A DNA stretch of 12,173 bases, taken from assembly GCA_030623545.1 (NCBI GenBank), contig JAUXLW010000023.1, positions 1-12,173 on the forward strand, in the 5' to 3' direction. The translations under genes were made by a program, and so were the position numbers. The notes beneath the pieces were generated by a model that saw only the letters and a list, made by a program, of their open reading frames with translations, ran no database searches and was not told where the DNA came from. The DNA is from Acidimicrobiia bacterium. GTDB taxonomy: Bacteria > Actinomycetota > Acidimicrobiia > Spongiisociales > SHLN01. This document shows, piece after piece, positions 1-6,319 of this stretch. The stretch's first letter is position 1; the number at the start of each line of letters is the position of its first letter.

Positions 1-344
1 ACCGGACAACGGGCGGCCAGCAACGTGTTGCTCAACAGATCATCGGCCTGTCCCCCGGCGAGTTTTCCCAGGGTGTTGGTGGTTGCCGGCGCCACGACGA
101 TGATCTCCGCCCAGCTTGCCAGGTCGGTTTGAGGTGATGGCGAAGACCCGGCAAATAGCTCCGTTTGCACGTCATGGCCGGTAATCGCAGCCAGAGTTTG
201 GCTGCCGACGAACTCCTGAGCGGAAGCCGTCATGATCACTCTGACCTCAGCTCCCTGCTCGACCAGACGCCGGGCCAGATAGGCGGACTTGTAGGCGGCG
301 ATCCCCCCGGTGATCCCGAGCAGGATGCGCCGGCCCGAAAGCAT
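1..344 (-). CDS. coaBC: CoaBC (Dfp), N-terminal part: phosphopantothenoylcysteine decarboxylase domain, cut by window edge
   Basis: Bifunctional coenzyme A biosynthesis flavoprotein; the CoaC half decarboxylates 4'-phosphopantothenoylcysteine using FMN. Only the first 114 residues are present; the rest, including the CoaB ligase domain, lies beyond position 1. The start ATG (344-342) overlaps the rpoZ stop as TGATG, which fixes the start. Seen: the N-terminal flavoprotein motif GITGGIAAYKS (residues 10-20) and the FMN-site signature VVAPATTNTLGKLAGG followed by QADDLLSNTLLAA (83-111), both close to the family. Odd: the position that aligns with the catalytic histidine (His75 in E. coli Dfp, in GHIELGKWAD) is Gln72 here (PQTDLASWAE). 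Placement after gmk-rpoZ is standard in Actinobacteria. Identity is sure; full activity is less so because of the His-to-Gln change. Confidence 0.95.
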   Translation of the reverse strand, partial: MLSGRRILLGITGGIAAYKSAYLARRLVEQGAEVRVIMTASAQEFVGSQTLAAITGHDVQTELFAGSSPSPQTDLASWAEIIVVAPATTNTLGKLAGGQADDLLSNTLLAARCP

Positions 345-577
345 CACTCCTCAGTGACGATGTCGACTTCGACCTTGCCGTCGGCGATTTCCTCGAGAGA
401 GATGGAAAGGGGTTTGCGTGACAAGGACTGGACCTGAGGCGGCGCATAGGTGCCAATGCCCTCACCAAGCTGGTTGAAGTAGGCATTGATCTGGCGAGCG
501 CGGCGAGCAGCAAGCACTACAAGAGTGAACCGGTTACCGGCGTGTTCCAGGACGTCTTCAATCGGCGGGTTAATCAT
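344..577 (-). CDS. rpoZ: RNA polymerase omega subunit
   Basis: Small subunit that helps fold and assemble the beta' subunit of RNA polymerase. The 77-residue product carries the family core NRFTLVVLAARRARQIN (about residues 15-31), followed by a KPLSISLEEIADGKV segment (55-69) typical of bacterial omega. The ATG at 577-575 was chosen because the protein begins MINPPIEDVLEHAG as in relatives and because a good Shine-Dalgarno (GGAGGT, 591-586) lies 8 nt upstream inside gmk. A longer reading upstream would add 20 residues unlike omega. It overlaps the end of gmk by 8 nt and touches coaBC by 1 nt, so the three are very probably translated from one mRNA. Confidence 0.96.
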   Translation of the reverse strand: MINPPIEDVLEHAGNRFTLVVLAARRARQINAYFNQLGEGIGTYAPPQVQSLSRKPLSISLEEIADGKVEVDIVTEE

Positions 578-1190
578 TGAGTGGCACCTCCGGGGCCAGC
601 AGCAATAGTACCTCGCCCACGGTTTCAGCGAGAACATCGTTGTTGATCCGGGAATCGAACTGGTCTGCCAGCTCCAGTTCCGCCTTGGCTCGCGCCAGCC
701 TCCGGGCGATGTCGGCTGTGTCTCCTCGGCCTGCCAATCTTGCCTCGAGTTCCTCGATCGACGGCGGAGTAATAAATATGAGCACCGCGTCTGGCATCGC
801 CTGCTTCACCTGCATGGCGCCCTTGACTTCGATCTCCAGCACAACATCGATGCCCCGGCCGAGCTGCTCTTCAACTGCAGCACGGGGCGTGCCATAGAGA
901 TGAGTCGAGAACTCAGCCCACTCCAGGAATCGTCCCTCATCGAGCCACTCACGGAACTGGTCCTCTCCCAGGAAGTAGTAATCCACCCCGTCGACCTCGC
1001 CGGGGCGCGGCTCCCGGGTCGTGGCCGACACCGAAAGGTGGAAGTTCGACCGACAAGCCAGCTTGATGATTACTGAGCCCTTCCCCACCCCGGAGGGACC
1101 GGAGATTACGAAGAGCCTCCCCGAACCCGGCGAGCCGTTGGATGAAGGCTCAGCTGAGCTCGTCGATGAGGGCTTGTCTTTGGCGCTCAC
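570..1190 (-). CDS. gmk: Guanylate kinase
   Basis: Phosphorylates GMP to GDP with ATP in purine nucleotide synthesis and salvage (cytoplasm). Seen: P-loop GPSGVGKGS (residues 31-39), the GMP-binding stretch SATTREPRPGEVDGVDYYF, a LEIEVKGA segment, and the lid-type sequence RLAGRGDTADIARRL. Length is 206 aa. The only in-frame start before the P-loop is GTG at 1190, which overlaps the end of mihF by 41 nt. A GGAGGA (1208-1203) lies 12 nt upstream, rather far. The first 24 residues are a Ser/Pro/Gly-rich tail before RLFVISGPSG, longer than in E. coli; mycobacterial Gmk also has an N-terminal extension. Its end overlaps rpoZ by 8 nt. Confidence 0.96.
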   Translation of the reverse strand: MSAKDKPSSTSSAEPSSNGSPGSGRLFVISGPSGVGKGSVIIKLACRSNFHLSVSATTREPRPGEVDGVDYYFLGEDQFREWLDEGRFLEWAEFSTHLYGTPRAAVEEQLGRGIDVVLEIEVKGAMQVKQAMPDAVLIFITPPSIEELEARLAGRGDTADIARRLARAKAELELADQFDSRINNDVLAETVGEVLLLLAPEVPLND

Positions 1191-1461
1191 TGAGACCGCG
1201 AATCCTCCGATTGCTGGCGATGCCGATCTCGGTCATGGTGCGCCCGGCCTTGACCTTTCCTATTCCGGGAGCGGCGGCAACCAGCGAATAGACCTTCATG
1301 CCCGCCACCAGCTCATCTTCATCCGCCCTGGCGAAGAGCTTCGGCAGCGTGAGGCTCCCTGTCTTCAATAGTTCCTTGAGCTCCGCCCTCACCCGCCGGG
1401 CTGCAGCTGCTTTCTCTAGGGCAGCCGTTCGCTGCTCATGCGTCCTCTCTGGTAGTGCCAC
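1150..1461 (-). CDS. mihF: Actinobacterial integration host factor, mIHF family
   Basis: Nucleoid-associated DNA-binding protein of the actinobacterial mIHF type, first known as the host factor for mycobacteriophage L5 integration. It is unrelated to proteobacterial IhfA/B. The 103-residue product has the conserved start MALPERTHEQRTAALEKAA, a long N-terminal helix rich in Ala/Arg/Lys, and the helix-two-turn-helix region with PGIGKVKAGRTMTEIGI and RRIRGLSERQRQALI at the C-terminus. The start is GTG at 1461, matching the family's usual valine-coded start; AAAGG lies 9 nt upstream. It follows pyrF by 27 bp and precedes gmk with a 41-nt overlap, the same order as in Streptomyces and Mycobacterium. 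It is the best taxonomic marker in the window. Confidence 0.95.
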   Translation of the reverse strand: MALPERTHEQRTAALEKAAAARRVRAELKELLKTGSLTLPKLFARADEDELVAGMKVYSLVAAAPGIGKVKAGRTMTEIGIASNRRIRGLSERQRQALIDELS

Positions 1462-1488
1462 GTTCCTGTGCCTTTCCCCTGGGAAGAG

Positions 1489-2178
1489 TCAGGACTCTAA
1501 CGCCTCAGAAAAGTTCACGGCCGCAGCCACCGGGTCTTCGGCACCCACTATGCCCCGGCCGACAACAACGAGGTCGGCCCCGCGCTCCACAGCCTCGGCA
1601 GGAGCCATCGTGCGCGCCTGGTCATCGCTCCCGGCGCCGGGGCGCCGTATCCCGGGAGTCACTTTGAGAAGGTCGGGCGCCACCTGGGCTACCACACCCA
1701 ATTCCCAAGCGGAACAAATCACCCCCTCGCATCCGGCCTCCTGGGCCGACCTGGCCAGGCGTGAGGTCAGTTTGCCAACAGTGCTACCGGGAGCCAGCCG
1801 GGCAACGTCCACTTCGTCGAGGCTTGTGAGGACGGTAACGGCCAGGATCCCGGCTCTTGTCCCGGCAGCTCGCGCCCCCTTCCGAGCCGCCTCGAGCATT
1901 TCTACTCCGCCTGATCCGTGCGCCGTGATCCATCGGGCGCCAAGCGCGGCCAGGCGCCGCGCCGCCCTTTCCACCTGGCTTGGTATGTCGTGCAGCTTGG
2001 CGTCGGCGAACACGGGCTTGCCGACCTCTGTCAGAGCCGCCACCGTCGCCGGACCGGGTCCGTAGAGAAGTCCGAGGCCAATTTTGAAACCGCCAACATG
2101 CGGCGCCAGTCGCCGAGCAAGACGAACCGCATCTTCTGCCGTCGGAACGTCGAGGGCGACCAGCAACCTGTCACTCAT
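1489..2178 (-). CDS. pyrF: Orotidine 5'-phosphate decarboxylase
   Basis: Last step of de novo UMP synthesis: decarboxylates OMP to UMP. The 229-residue protein shows the short PyrF pattern: ALDVPTAEDA (Asp10), FKIGLGL (Lys32), the catalytic DxKxxDI as FADAKLHDIP (Asp59, Lys61, Asp64), ITAHGSGG, and the phosphate-binding end TPGIRRPGAG with GADLVVVGRGI. The start is ATG 2178, with GGAG six nt upstream and an 8-nt overlap with the pyrD stop. The frame stays open about 90 codons further upstream, but that stretch is antisense-like filler inside pyrD and unlike any PyrF. A short 27-bp gap follows before mihF. Confidence 0.96.
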   Translation of the reverse strand: MSDRLLVALDVPTAEDAVRLARRLAPHVGGFKIGLGLLYGPGPATVAALTEVGKPVFADAKLHDIPSQVERAARRLAALGARWITAHGSGGVEMLEAARKGARAAGTRAGILAVTVLTSLDEVDVARLAPGSTVGKLTSRLARSAQEAGCEGVICSAWELGVVAQVAPDLLKVTPGIRRPGAGSDDQARTMAPAEAVERGADLVVVGRGIVGAEDPVAAAVNFSEALES

Positions 2179-3073
2179 GGGATGCTCCAACCAGTTCTCG
2201 AATGGACTCGACCCCCGACCGCCGGCAATAAGAGTCGAGCTCCCCAAGAATCCTTCGACCGGCCCGCGGTTCGGCGAAGTGAACAGTGCCAAGCTGCACC
2301 GCGCTGGCGCCGGCCAAGAGAAATTCGGCCACGTCCAGCCCGGAGCGAATGCCGCCGCAACCGATGATCGGGACACGGGATGACAGAGCAACCTCCCAGA
2401 CACAGCGCAGGGCGATCGGTTTGATCGGCGCTCCTGAATAACCGCCAATCACACCAGAAAGCCGCGGGCGCCGCGTTACCGAGTCGATGGCCATCCCCCA
2501 CACCGTATTCGTGAGGGTGACGAAGTCCGCTCCGGCTTCGACCACGGCGGCTGCCACCGCGGCAATGTCTTCGCTGTTGGGCGACAACTTGGCGCCCACC
2601 GGCAGCTCGGTGGAGGTGCGGACCGCTCCAACGACGTGCGCAGCGGCCCGGGGATCGAGTGCGAACATCCGCCCATCCTCGAGGTTGGGACATGAGAGGT
2701 TCACTTCGATGGCGGCGACTCCCGCCGCAGTCAGCCCTTTGGCCACCAGGGCAAACTCCGCTGCCGTCACGCCAACCGCCGACCCCCACACCGGCACGGG
2801 AAGAGCCTCAGGGGGCGGCATGGCGCTACGCCACTCGTCAATCCCCGGGTTTTGGATACCGATCCCGTTGAGCATTCCCTCCCCGGCTGGAGCAAGGCGA
2901 GGGGCCGGTCGCCCCGGCCATGGCTCTCCACTGACGGACTTGGCGACCGCCGCCCCGTACACGGATAGAGCGTCGAGATCGGCGAAATCGTGCACCGATC
3001 CGACGGTCCCGGCCGCGGCTATCAGCGGGCTCCGTAATGGCATTGAGCCGATCGTGACTTCCATGTCCGTCAT
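2171..3073 (-). CDS. pyrD: Dihydroorotate dehydrogenase, class 1B catalytic subunit type
   Basis: Oxidises dihydroorotate to orotate in pyrimidine synthesis, with FMN. The 300-residue protein has class 1 hallmarks: GMLNGIGIQNPGI (67-78), the active-site Cys128 in VNLSCPN, Lys162 in AKLSPN, TLTNTVWGMAID, GGYSGAPIKP and the FMN-phosphate segment IIGCGGIRSG. The LNGIGIQNPG and KLSPN patterns fit the 1B (PyrDB) type rather than fumarate-using 1A; there is no membrane-anchoring N-terminal extension as in class 2. Class 1B enzymes normally pair with the iron-sulfur/FAD subunit PyrK to reduce NAD+, yet no pyrK is in the window. ATG at 3073 overlaps the pyrC stop as ATGA; a second ATG lies three codons in. 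Confidence 0.94.
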   Translation of the reverse strand: MTDMEVTIGSMPLRSPLIAAAGTVGSVHDFADLDALSVYGAAVAKSVSGEPWPGRPAPRLAPAGEGMLNGIGIQNPGIDEWRSAMPPPEALPVPVWGSAVGVTAAEFALVAKGLTAAGVAAIEVNLSCPNLEDGRMFALDPRAAAHVVGAVRTSTELPVGAKLSPNSEDIAAVAAAVVEAGADFVTLTNTVWGMAIDSVTRRPRLSGVIGGYSGAPIKPIALRCVWEVALSSRVPIIGCGGIRSGLDVAEFLLAGASAVQLGTVHFAEPRAGRRILGELDSYCRRSGVESIRELVGASHE

Positions 3074-4353
3074 CGGCCACCCCCGGAGACGGAGGGATTG
3101 AACCCATGGGTGACGCGGCCCTGATAAACGGTGAAGCGCACTTTCCCCCGCAGAGGCCGACCCACAAACGGTGAGTTGCTAGAGCGAGAAACGAAGCTCC
3201 CCGGCACCCACTGTTTTTTCGGGTCGAATACTGCCAGGTTGGCAAAGACGCCTTTTTCCGTCCAATGACCGTGGTGGGTAAAACCCCCCAGGCGGGCCGG
3301 GGCTACCGACAGCCGGTCGAAGAACTCCCGCGGCTTCAACTCCACGGCGGTATTCACCACCGCAGCTGCGGTCTCGAGCCCAATGACCCCGAAGGTCGCA
3401 TCTTGCAGCGGTCGATTGGCTTCGGGCGGTGCGTGGGGTGCGTGGTCGGTGGCCACAGCGTCTATCGTCCCGTCACGAAGGCCACCGCGAACCGCTTCAA
3501 CATCTTCCCGCCGCCGGAGAGGGGGCTTCATCTTGAAACGAGCCGCGTGCTCTTTGAGCTCGGTGTGGTCAAGCGCCAGATGATGTGGCGTAACCTCTGC
3601 GGTGACCCGTATGCCCCGGCTCTTGGCGGCTGCCACCAGTTCCACTGCTGCCTCCGTGCTCAGGTGCTGAATGTGGAGCCTGGCGCCGGTGTCGGCGGCA
3701 ATGAGGATGTCCCTGGCAACGATGGCGCTTTCTGCCGATGCCGGCATTCCTTTAACGCCAAGCAATGAAGATACCGATCCTTCGTGCATGTGAGCGCCGG
3801 CCGTCAAGGATGGTTCTTCAGCATGCTCCGCCAGGACACCACCTCTCTGTGAAAGCACTTCGAGAGCATTCCGAACCAGAGCGGGGTCGGCAACAGCGTC
3901 ACCGTCATCTGTAAACCAGGAGACGCCTGCTCTCAGCATCCCCTCCAGATCGGCCAACCTGGCTCCCCGGCGTCCTGCAGTGATCGCCCCGGCCGGCCTT
4001 ACCTCTACTAATCCAGCCTGATCACCCAGACTGCGCACCAACTCGGCGACTGCCACGGAATCGATGGCAGGATCGGTGTTGGGCATCGCCATGACGGCCG
4101 TGTATCCACCGACGGCAGCCGCCGCCGATCCCGACGCAACATCCTCCTTCCACTCCTGACCGGGCTCGCGCAGGTGGGTGTGCAGATCGACAAACCCGGG
4201 GCCGACCCAGCAACCCTCGCAGGACAGGACGGTGGACCCGGCCAGGTCGGGCCCGATGGCCGCAACAACGCCATCTTCTACAAGCACATCGGCCTCCTCT
4301 GGTCCGGAAGCTCCGAGCACCAGACCACCCCGCAGGACAAGTGAGTTCCTCAC
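3070..4353 (-). CDS. pyrC: Dihydroorotase, type I
   Basis: Cyclises N-carbamoyl-aspartate to dihydroorotate, third step of pyrimidine synthesis. At 427 residues it has the length of type I bacterial dihydroorotases. Metal ligands and catalytic residues are all visible: His58 and His60 with Arg62 in DLHTHLREPG, Asp150 in FTDDGDA, His177 in AEHAEE, His230 in HIQHLST and Asp303 in ATDHAPHA; MAMPNTDP is also conserved. The ligand spacing matches the family closely, so this is an active dihydroorotase and not a degenerate PyrC' partner. Start is GTG 4353, overlapping the nusB stop as GTGA, with GAGG 7 nt upstream. It ends in an ATGA overlap with pyrD. Confidence 0.96.
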   Translation of the reverse strand: MRNSLVLRGGLVLGASGPEEADVLVEDGVVAAIGPDLAGSTVLSCEGCWVGPGFVDLHTHLREPGQEWKEDVASGSAAAAVGGYTAVMAMPNTDPAIDSVAVAELVRSLGDQAGLVEVRPAGAITAGRRGARLADLEGMLRAGVSWFTDDGDAVADPALVRNALEVLSQRGGVLAEHAEEPSLTAGAHMHEGSVSSLLGVKGMPASAESAIVARDILIAADTGARLHIQHLSTEAAVELVAAAKSRGIRVTAEVTPHHLALDHTELKEHAARFKMKPPLRRREDVEAVRGGLRDGTIDAVATDHAPHAPPEANRPLQDATFGVIGLETAAAVVNTAVELKPREFFDRLSVAPARLGGFTHHGHWTEKGVFANLAVFDPKKQWVPGSFVSRSSNSPFVGRPLRGKVRFTVYQGRVTHGFNPSVSGGGR

Positions 4354-4727
4354 TGTTGGGCCTCGTCGGGACGCTCCTCCCGGGCCAGGGCGGCCAGAAC
4401 TCCGTTCACGAAGGCTCCGCTTTGCTCCGTCGAATATCTCTTGGCCAGCTCGACGGCCTCGTTCAAGACGACACCGAGCGGGGTGTCGGGCTGGTGCCTC
4501 AACTCGTAGAGCCCGATCCGGATAATCGTTCGATCGACACGTGCCATGCGCTCAACCCGCCAGTTGTCTGATGCCTCTGATATCGCCTCATCGAGCGCAG
4601 TCCGGTTCGTTGTGACGCCATCAACGATCCGGGCCGCTCGACCACGAAGGTTGCTTGCCGGAGCATCGCTCCGTTGCTCAGCCTCGTACAGAAACCGGAA
4701 AGCCTCCTCGCGAGGCGAACCCTTCAC
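4350..4727 (-). CDS. nusB: Transcription antitermination factor NusB
   Basis: Binds boxA RNA with NusE (ribosomal S10) during processive rRNA transcription. The 125-residue product shows the NusB all-helical pattern: REEAFRFLYEAEQRSD at the N-terminus, VDRTIIRIGLYELRH in the middle and the hallmark VVLNEAVELAKRYSTEQSGAFVNGVLAAL near the C-terminus. Start is GTG 4727, sharing GTGA with the efp stop; upstream Shine-Dalgarno is weak, so translation probably depends on coupling to efp. It overlaps pyrC by 4 nt. The efp-nusB pair is conserved in Streptomyces and Mycobacterium. Confidence 0.95.
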   Translation of the reverse strand: MKGSPREEAFRFLYEAEQRSDAPASNLRGRAARIVDGVTTNRTALDEAISEASDNWRVERMARVDRTIIRIGLYELRHQPDTPLGVVLNEAVELAKRYSTEQSGAFVNGVLAALAREERPDEAQQ

Positions 4728-5284
4728 GTCACCCGCGTCTGATACTCAGCCGTCCTCGTGTCAACCCTCAATACGTCACCGACGTCCACGAACAGCGGGG
4801 CTTGAATCACCCATCCGGTCGCGAGTGTGACCGGTTTGGTCGCCGCCGAGACCCGATCCCCCTTGACGCCGGGCTCGGCGTGAGTGACCCGCAGCTCGAC
4901 CAACGAAGCCATATCAACGGAGATAGGCCTGCCGTCGTACATCGGCAAAAGAACCTCTGCACCCTCACTCAGGTAATCGGAGGCAGCACCAACCCTGTCG
5001 GAGGGGATCTCCAACTGGGCGAATGTCTCGGAGTCCATGAAGTGGAATCCGAACTCATCCCGGTAGAGAAACTGGTGCTCACGCCGATCGATTATTGCCT
5101 GCTTGACAGACTCGTCGGGACGGAACGTCTGCTCGATCATTCCTCCGCCGTCGATGCTTTTGAGCTTCATCTTGACAAAGGCCTTCCCCTTCCCAGGCTT
5201 GGTGTGGCTGTGATCCACAATCTGATAGAGACCGCCTGGGAGTTCGAGCGTCTGCCCGGCCTTGACCTCATTGGCTGATGGCAT
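4724..5284 (-). CDS. efp: Translation elongation factor P
   Basis: Binds the ribosome between P and E sites and relieves stalling at consecutive prolines. The 186-residue length is standard for the three-domain fold. Seen: the domain I loop HTKPGKGKAFVKMKLK with the tip lysine at position 32, and the C-terminal signature with GWVIQAPLFVDVGDVLRVDTRTAEY. Odd: the loop reads PGKGK, whereas the EF-P of Streptomyces and Corynebacterium, as I recall it, reads PGKGP. The ATG at 5284 has no Shine-Dalgarno; instead a TACAAT box ends 6 nt before it, suggesting leaderless initiation from its own promoter. It follows aroB by 21 bp and overlaps nusB by 4 nt. Confidence 0.96.
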   Translation of the reverse strand: MPSANEVKAGQTLELPGGLYQIVDHSHTKPGKGKAFVKMKLKSIDGGGMIEQTFRPDESVKQAIIDRREHQFLYRDEFGFHFMDSETFAQLEIPSDRVGAASDYLSEGAEVLLPMYDGRPISVDMASLVELRVTHAEPGVKGDRVSAATKPVTLATGWVIQAPLFVDVGDVLRVDTRTAEYQTRVT

Positions 5285-5290
5285 GGGCGG

Positions 5291-5296
5291 ATTGTA
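5291..5296 (-). promoter_or_regulatory. Putative -10 box of a leaderless efp promoter
   Basis: On the minus strand this reads TACAAT, one change from the TATAAT consensus and fitting the actinobacterial TANNNT form. It is followed by six nucleotides (CCGCCC) and then the efp ATG, the spacing expected when the start codon itself is the transcription start. No clear -35 box is seen 16-19 nt upstream. efp has no Shine-Dalgarno, which agrees with leaderless translation. Inference from spacing only. Confidence 0.4.
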
Positions 5297-5309
5297 CTGA
5301 GCAGCTCAG
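5297..5309. repeat. 13-nt near-perfect palindrome across the aroB stop
   Basis: The sequence CTGAGCAGCTCAG is a 6-bp inverted repeat with a one-base centre. It contains the aroB stop codon and directly abuts the putative efp -10 box. It could be an operator half-site pair, but its size also allows chance occurrence. There is no T-tract, so it is not a terminator. Confidence 0.3.
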
Positions 5310-6319
5310 GCCACTCCGATAGCCGCCAGACCGGCAGCCAGGGTCTCGTCTGTCACGTGTACGACGACCGGTCGCCCCACGTCCTCGAGGAGCACCATGC
5401 GCAAGCCCTTCTCGTCACGCTTCTTGTCCATCTCCATGAATTCTTCTATTTCCACCCGGCCGACTCCAACCGGCACCGCCACCGCCAGACCCAACTGACT
5501 GATTACCGCTCGTTGCCGGTCGGCGCCGGCAAACCCCACCACGGCCTCGGCGATCGCTCCGGCGGCCACCATGCCAATAGCAACCGCTTCTCCGTGGGCC
5601 AATCCTCCCGCCATCTCCACGCCGTGGCCGACCGTGTGCCCGTAGTTGAGGATCATTCGCCGGCCTTCCTCGCGGAAGTCGTCGGCGACGATTCCCTGTT
5701 TTACAGTGACCGCCTTGCGGACAACGTCTTCTAACGGCGCCTGCAACCCGTGAGCCTCGAAAAGTTCGACCAACTCCACATCACCCACCAGGCCGGCCTT
5801 GAGTGCTTCGGCGAATCCTTCCCGCATCAGGTCGGCCGGTAACGGGCTCAGTACATCGAGGTCGATTATCACCCTTGCCGGTTGGGCAAAGACCCCGACC
5901 AGATTCTTCCCATCGACATTTACCCCCGTCTTTCCACCGACGGCGGCATCGAGGGCACCCAACAAGGTGGTGGGACAATAGATCGTCTCGACCCCTCGTA
6001 AGTAGGTGGCGCCCACGAATCCTCCTAGATCAGTGGCGGCTCCCCCTCCTATTGCCAGCAGCGTGTCGAATCGATTGAGTCCCAGTGCGTTGAGCCAGTG
6101 ATAGACGTCGCCGGCGACCTCCAACGTCTTGGCAGCCTCTCCGTCGGGGAGGCCTCGCACGCCCACTTCCAGGCCGGCCTCCCTGAGTCGGGTCGCCACA
6201 GACTCGGCCAGGCCTACCACCGTCGGCTGCGCCAGAACGGCCACTCTTCTTCGCTCGGGACGCTCCGGAAGCAACTCGGCGGTTGCCAACGCCCCGGCCT
6301 CGATATGTATCCCGTTCAT
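5306..6319 (-). CDS. aroB: 3-dehydroquinate synthase
   Basis: Converts DAHP to 3-dehydroquinate, second step of the shikimate pathway, using NAD+ and a divalent metal. The 337-residue protein has the NAD-binding GGGAATDLGGFVGATYLRGV (91-110), PTTLLGALDAAVGGKTGVN, GKNLVGVF, and the metal ligands Glu171 (FAEALKAG), His228 (NYGHTVGH) and His242 (AHGEAVAIG); KKRDEKG near the C-terminus is also conserved. It is slightly shorter than the usual ~360 aa, mainly at the N-terminus. ATG 6319 overlaps the aroK stop as ATGA, with GAGG just upstream. The next gene is efp, 21 bp on; no aroQ or peptidase gene lies between, unlike Mycobacterium. Confidence 0.96.
   Translation of the reverse strand: MNGIHIEAGALATAELLPERPERRRVAVLAQPTVVGLAESVATRLREAGLEVGVRGLPDGEAAKTLEVAGDVYHWLNALGLNRFDTLLAIGGGAATDLGGFVGATYLRGVETIYCPTTLLGALDAAVGGKTGVNVDGKNLVGVFAQPARVIIDLDVLSPLPADLMREGFAEALKAGLVGDVELVELFEAHGLQAPLEDVVRKAVTVKQGIVADDFREEGRRMILNYGHTVGHGVEMAGGLAHGEAVAIGMVAAGAIAEAVVGFAGADRQRAVISQLGLAVAVPVGVGRVEIEEFMEMDKKRDEKGLRMVLLEDVGRPVVVHVTDETLAAGLAAIGVA

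Noticed and set aside
1470..1482. Small inverted repeat (TTCCC/GGGAA) in the pyrF-mihF gap as a terminator
   Set aside because: Stem of 5 bp with a two-base loop and no T-run; too weak to call.
1298..2065. Long plus-strand open frame (255 codons) opposite mihF and pyrF
   Set aside because: It is antisense to well-supported genes, has biased Ser/Arg/Pro composition and no domain pattern; such frames are common opposite GC-rich genes.
2179..2448. 90-codon upstream extension of pyrF
   Set aside because: Lies inside pyrD and does not resemble PyrF; the ATG at 2178 has a good ribosome site.
2175..2789. Minus-strand frame of 204 codons inside pyrD, in another reading frame
   Set aside because: Arg/Gly/Trp-rich out-of-frame reading of pyrD; no frameshift is needed because pyrD itself is intact.
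2487..3101. Plus-strand open frame of 204 codons opposite pyrD
   Set aside because: Shadow of pyrD; low-complexity Ala/Ser/Thr composition and no start context.
4655..5278. Plus-strand open frame of 207 codons opposite efp and the nusB start
   Set aside because: Fully covered by conserved minus-strand genes; no recognisable motif.
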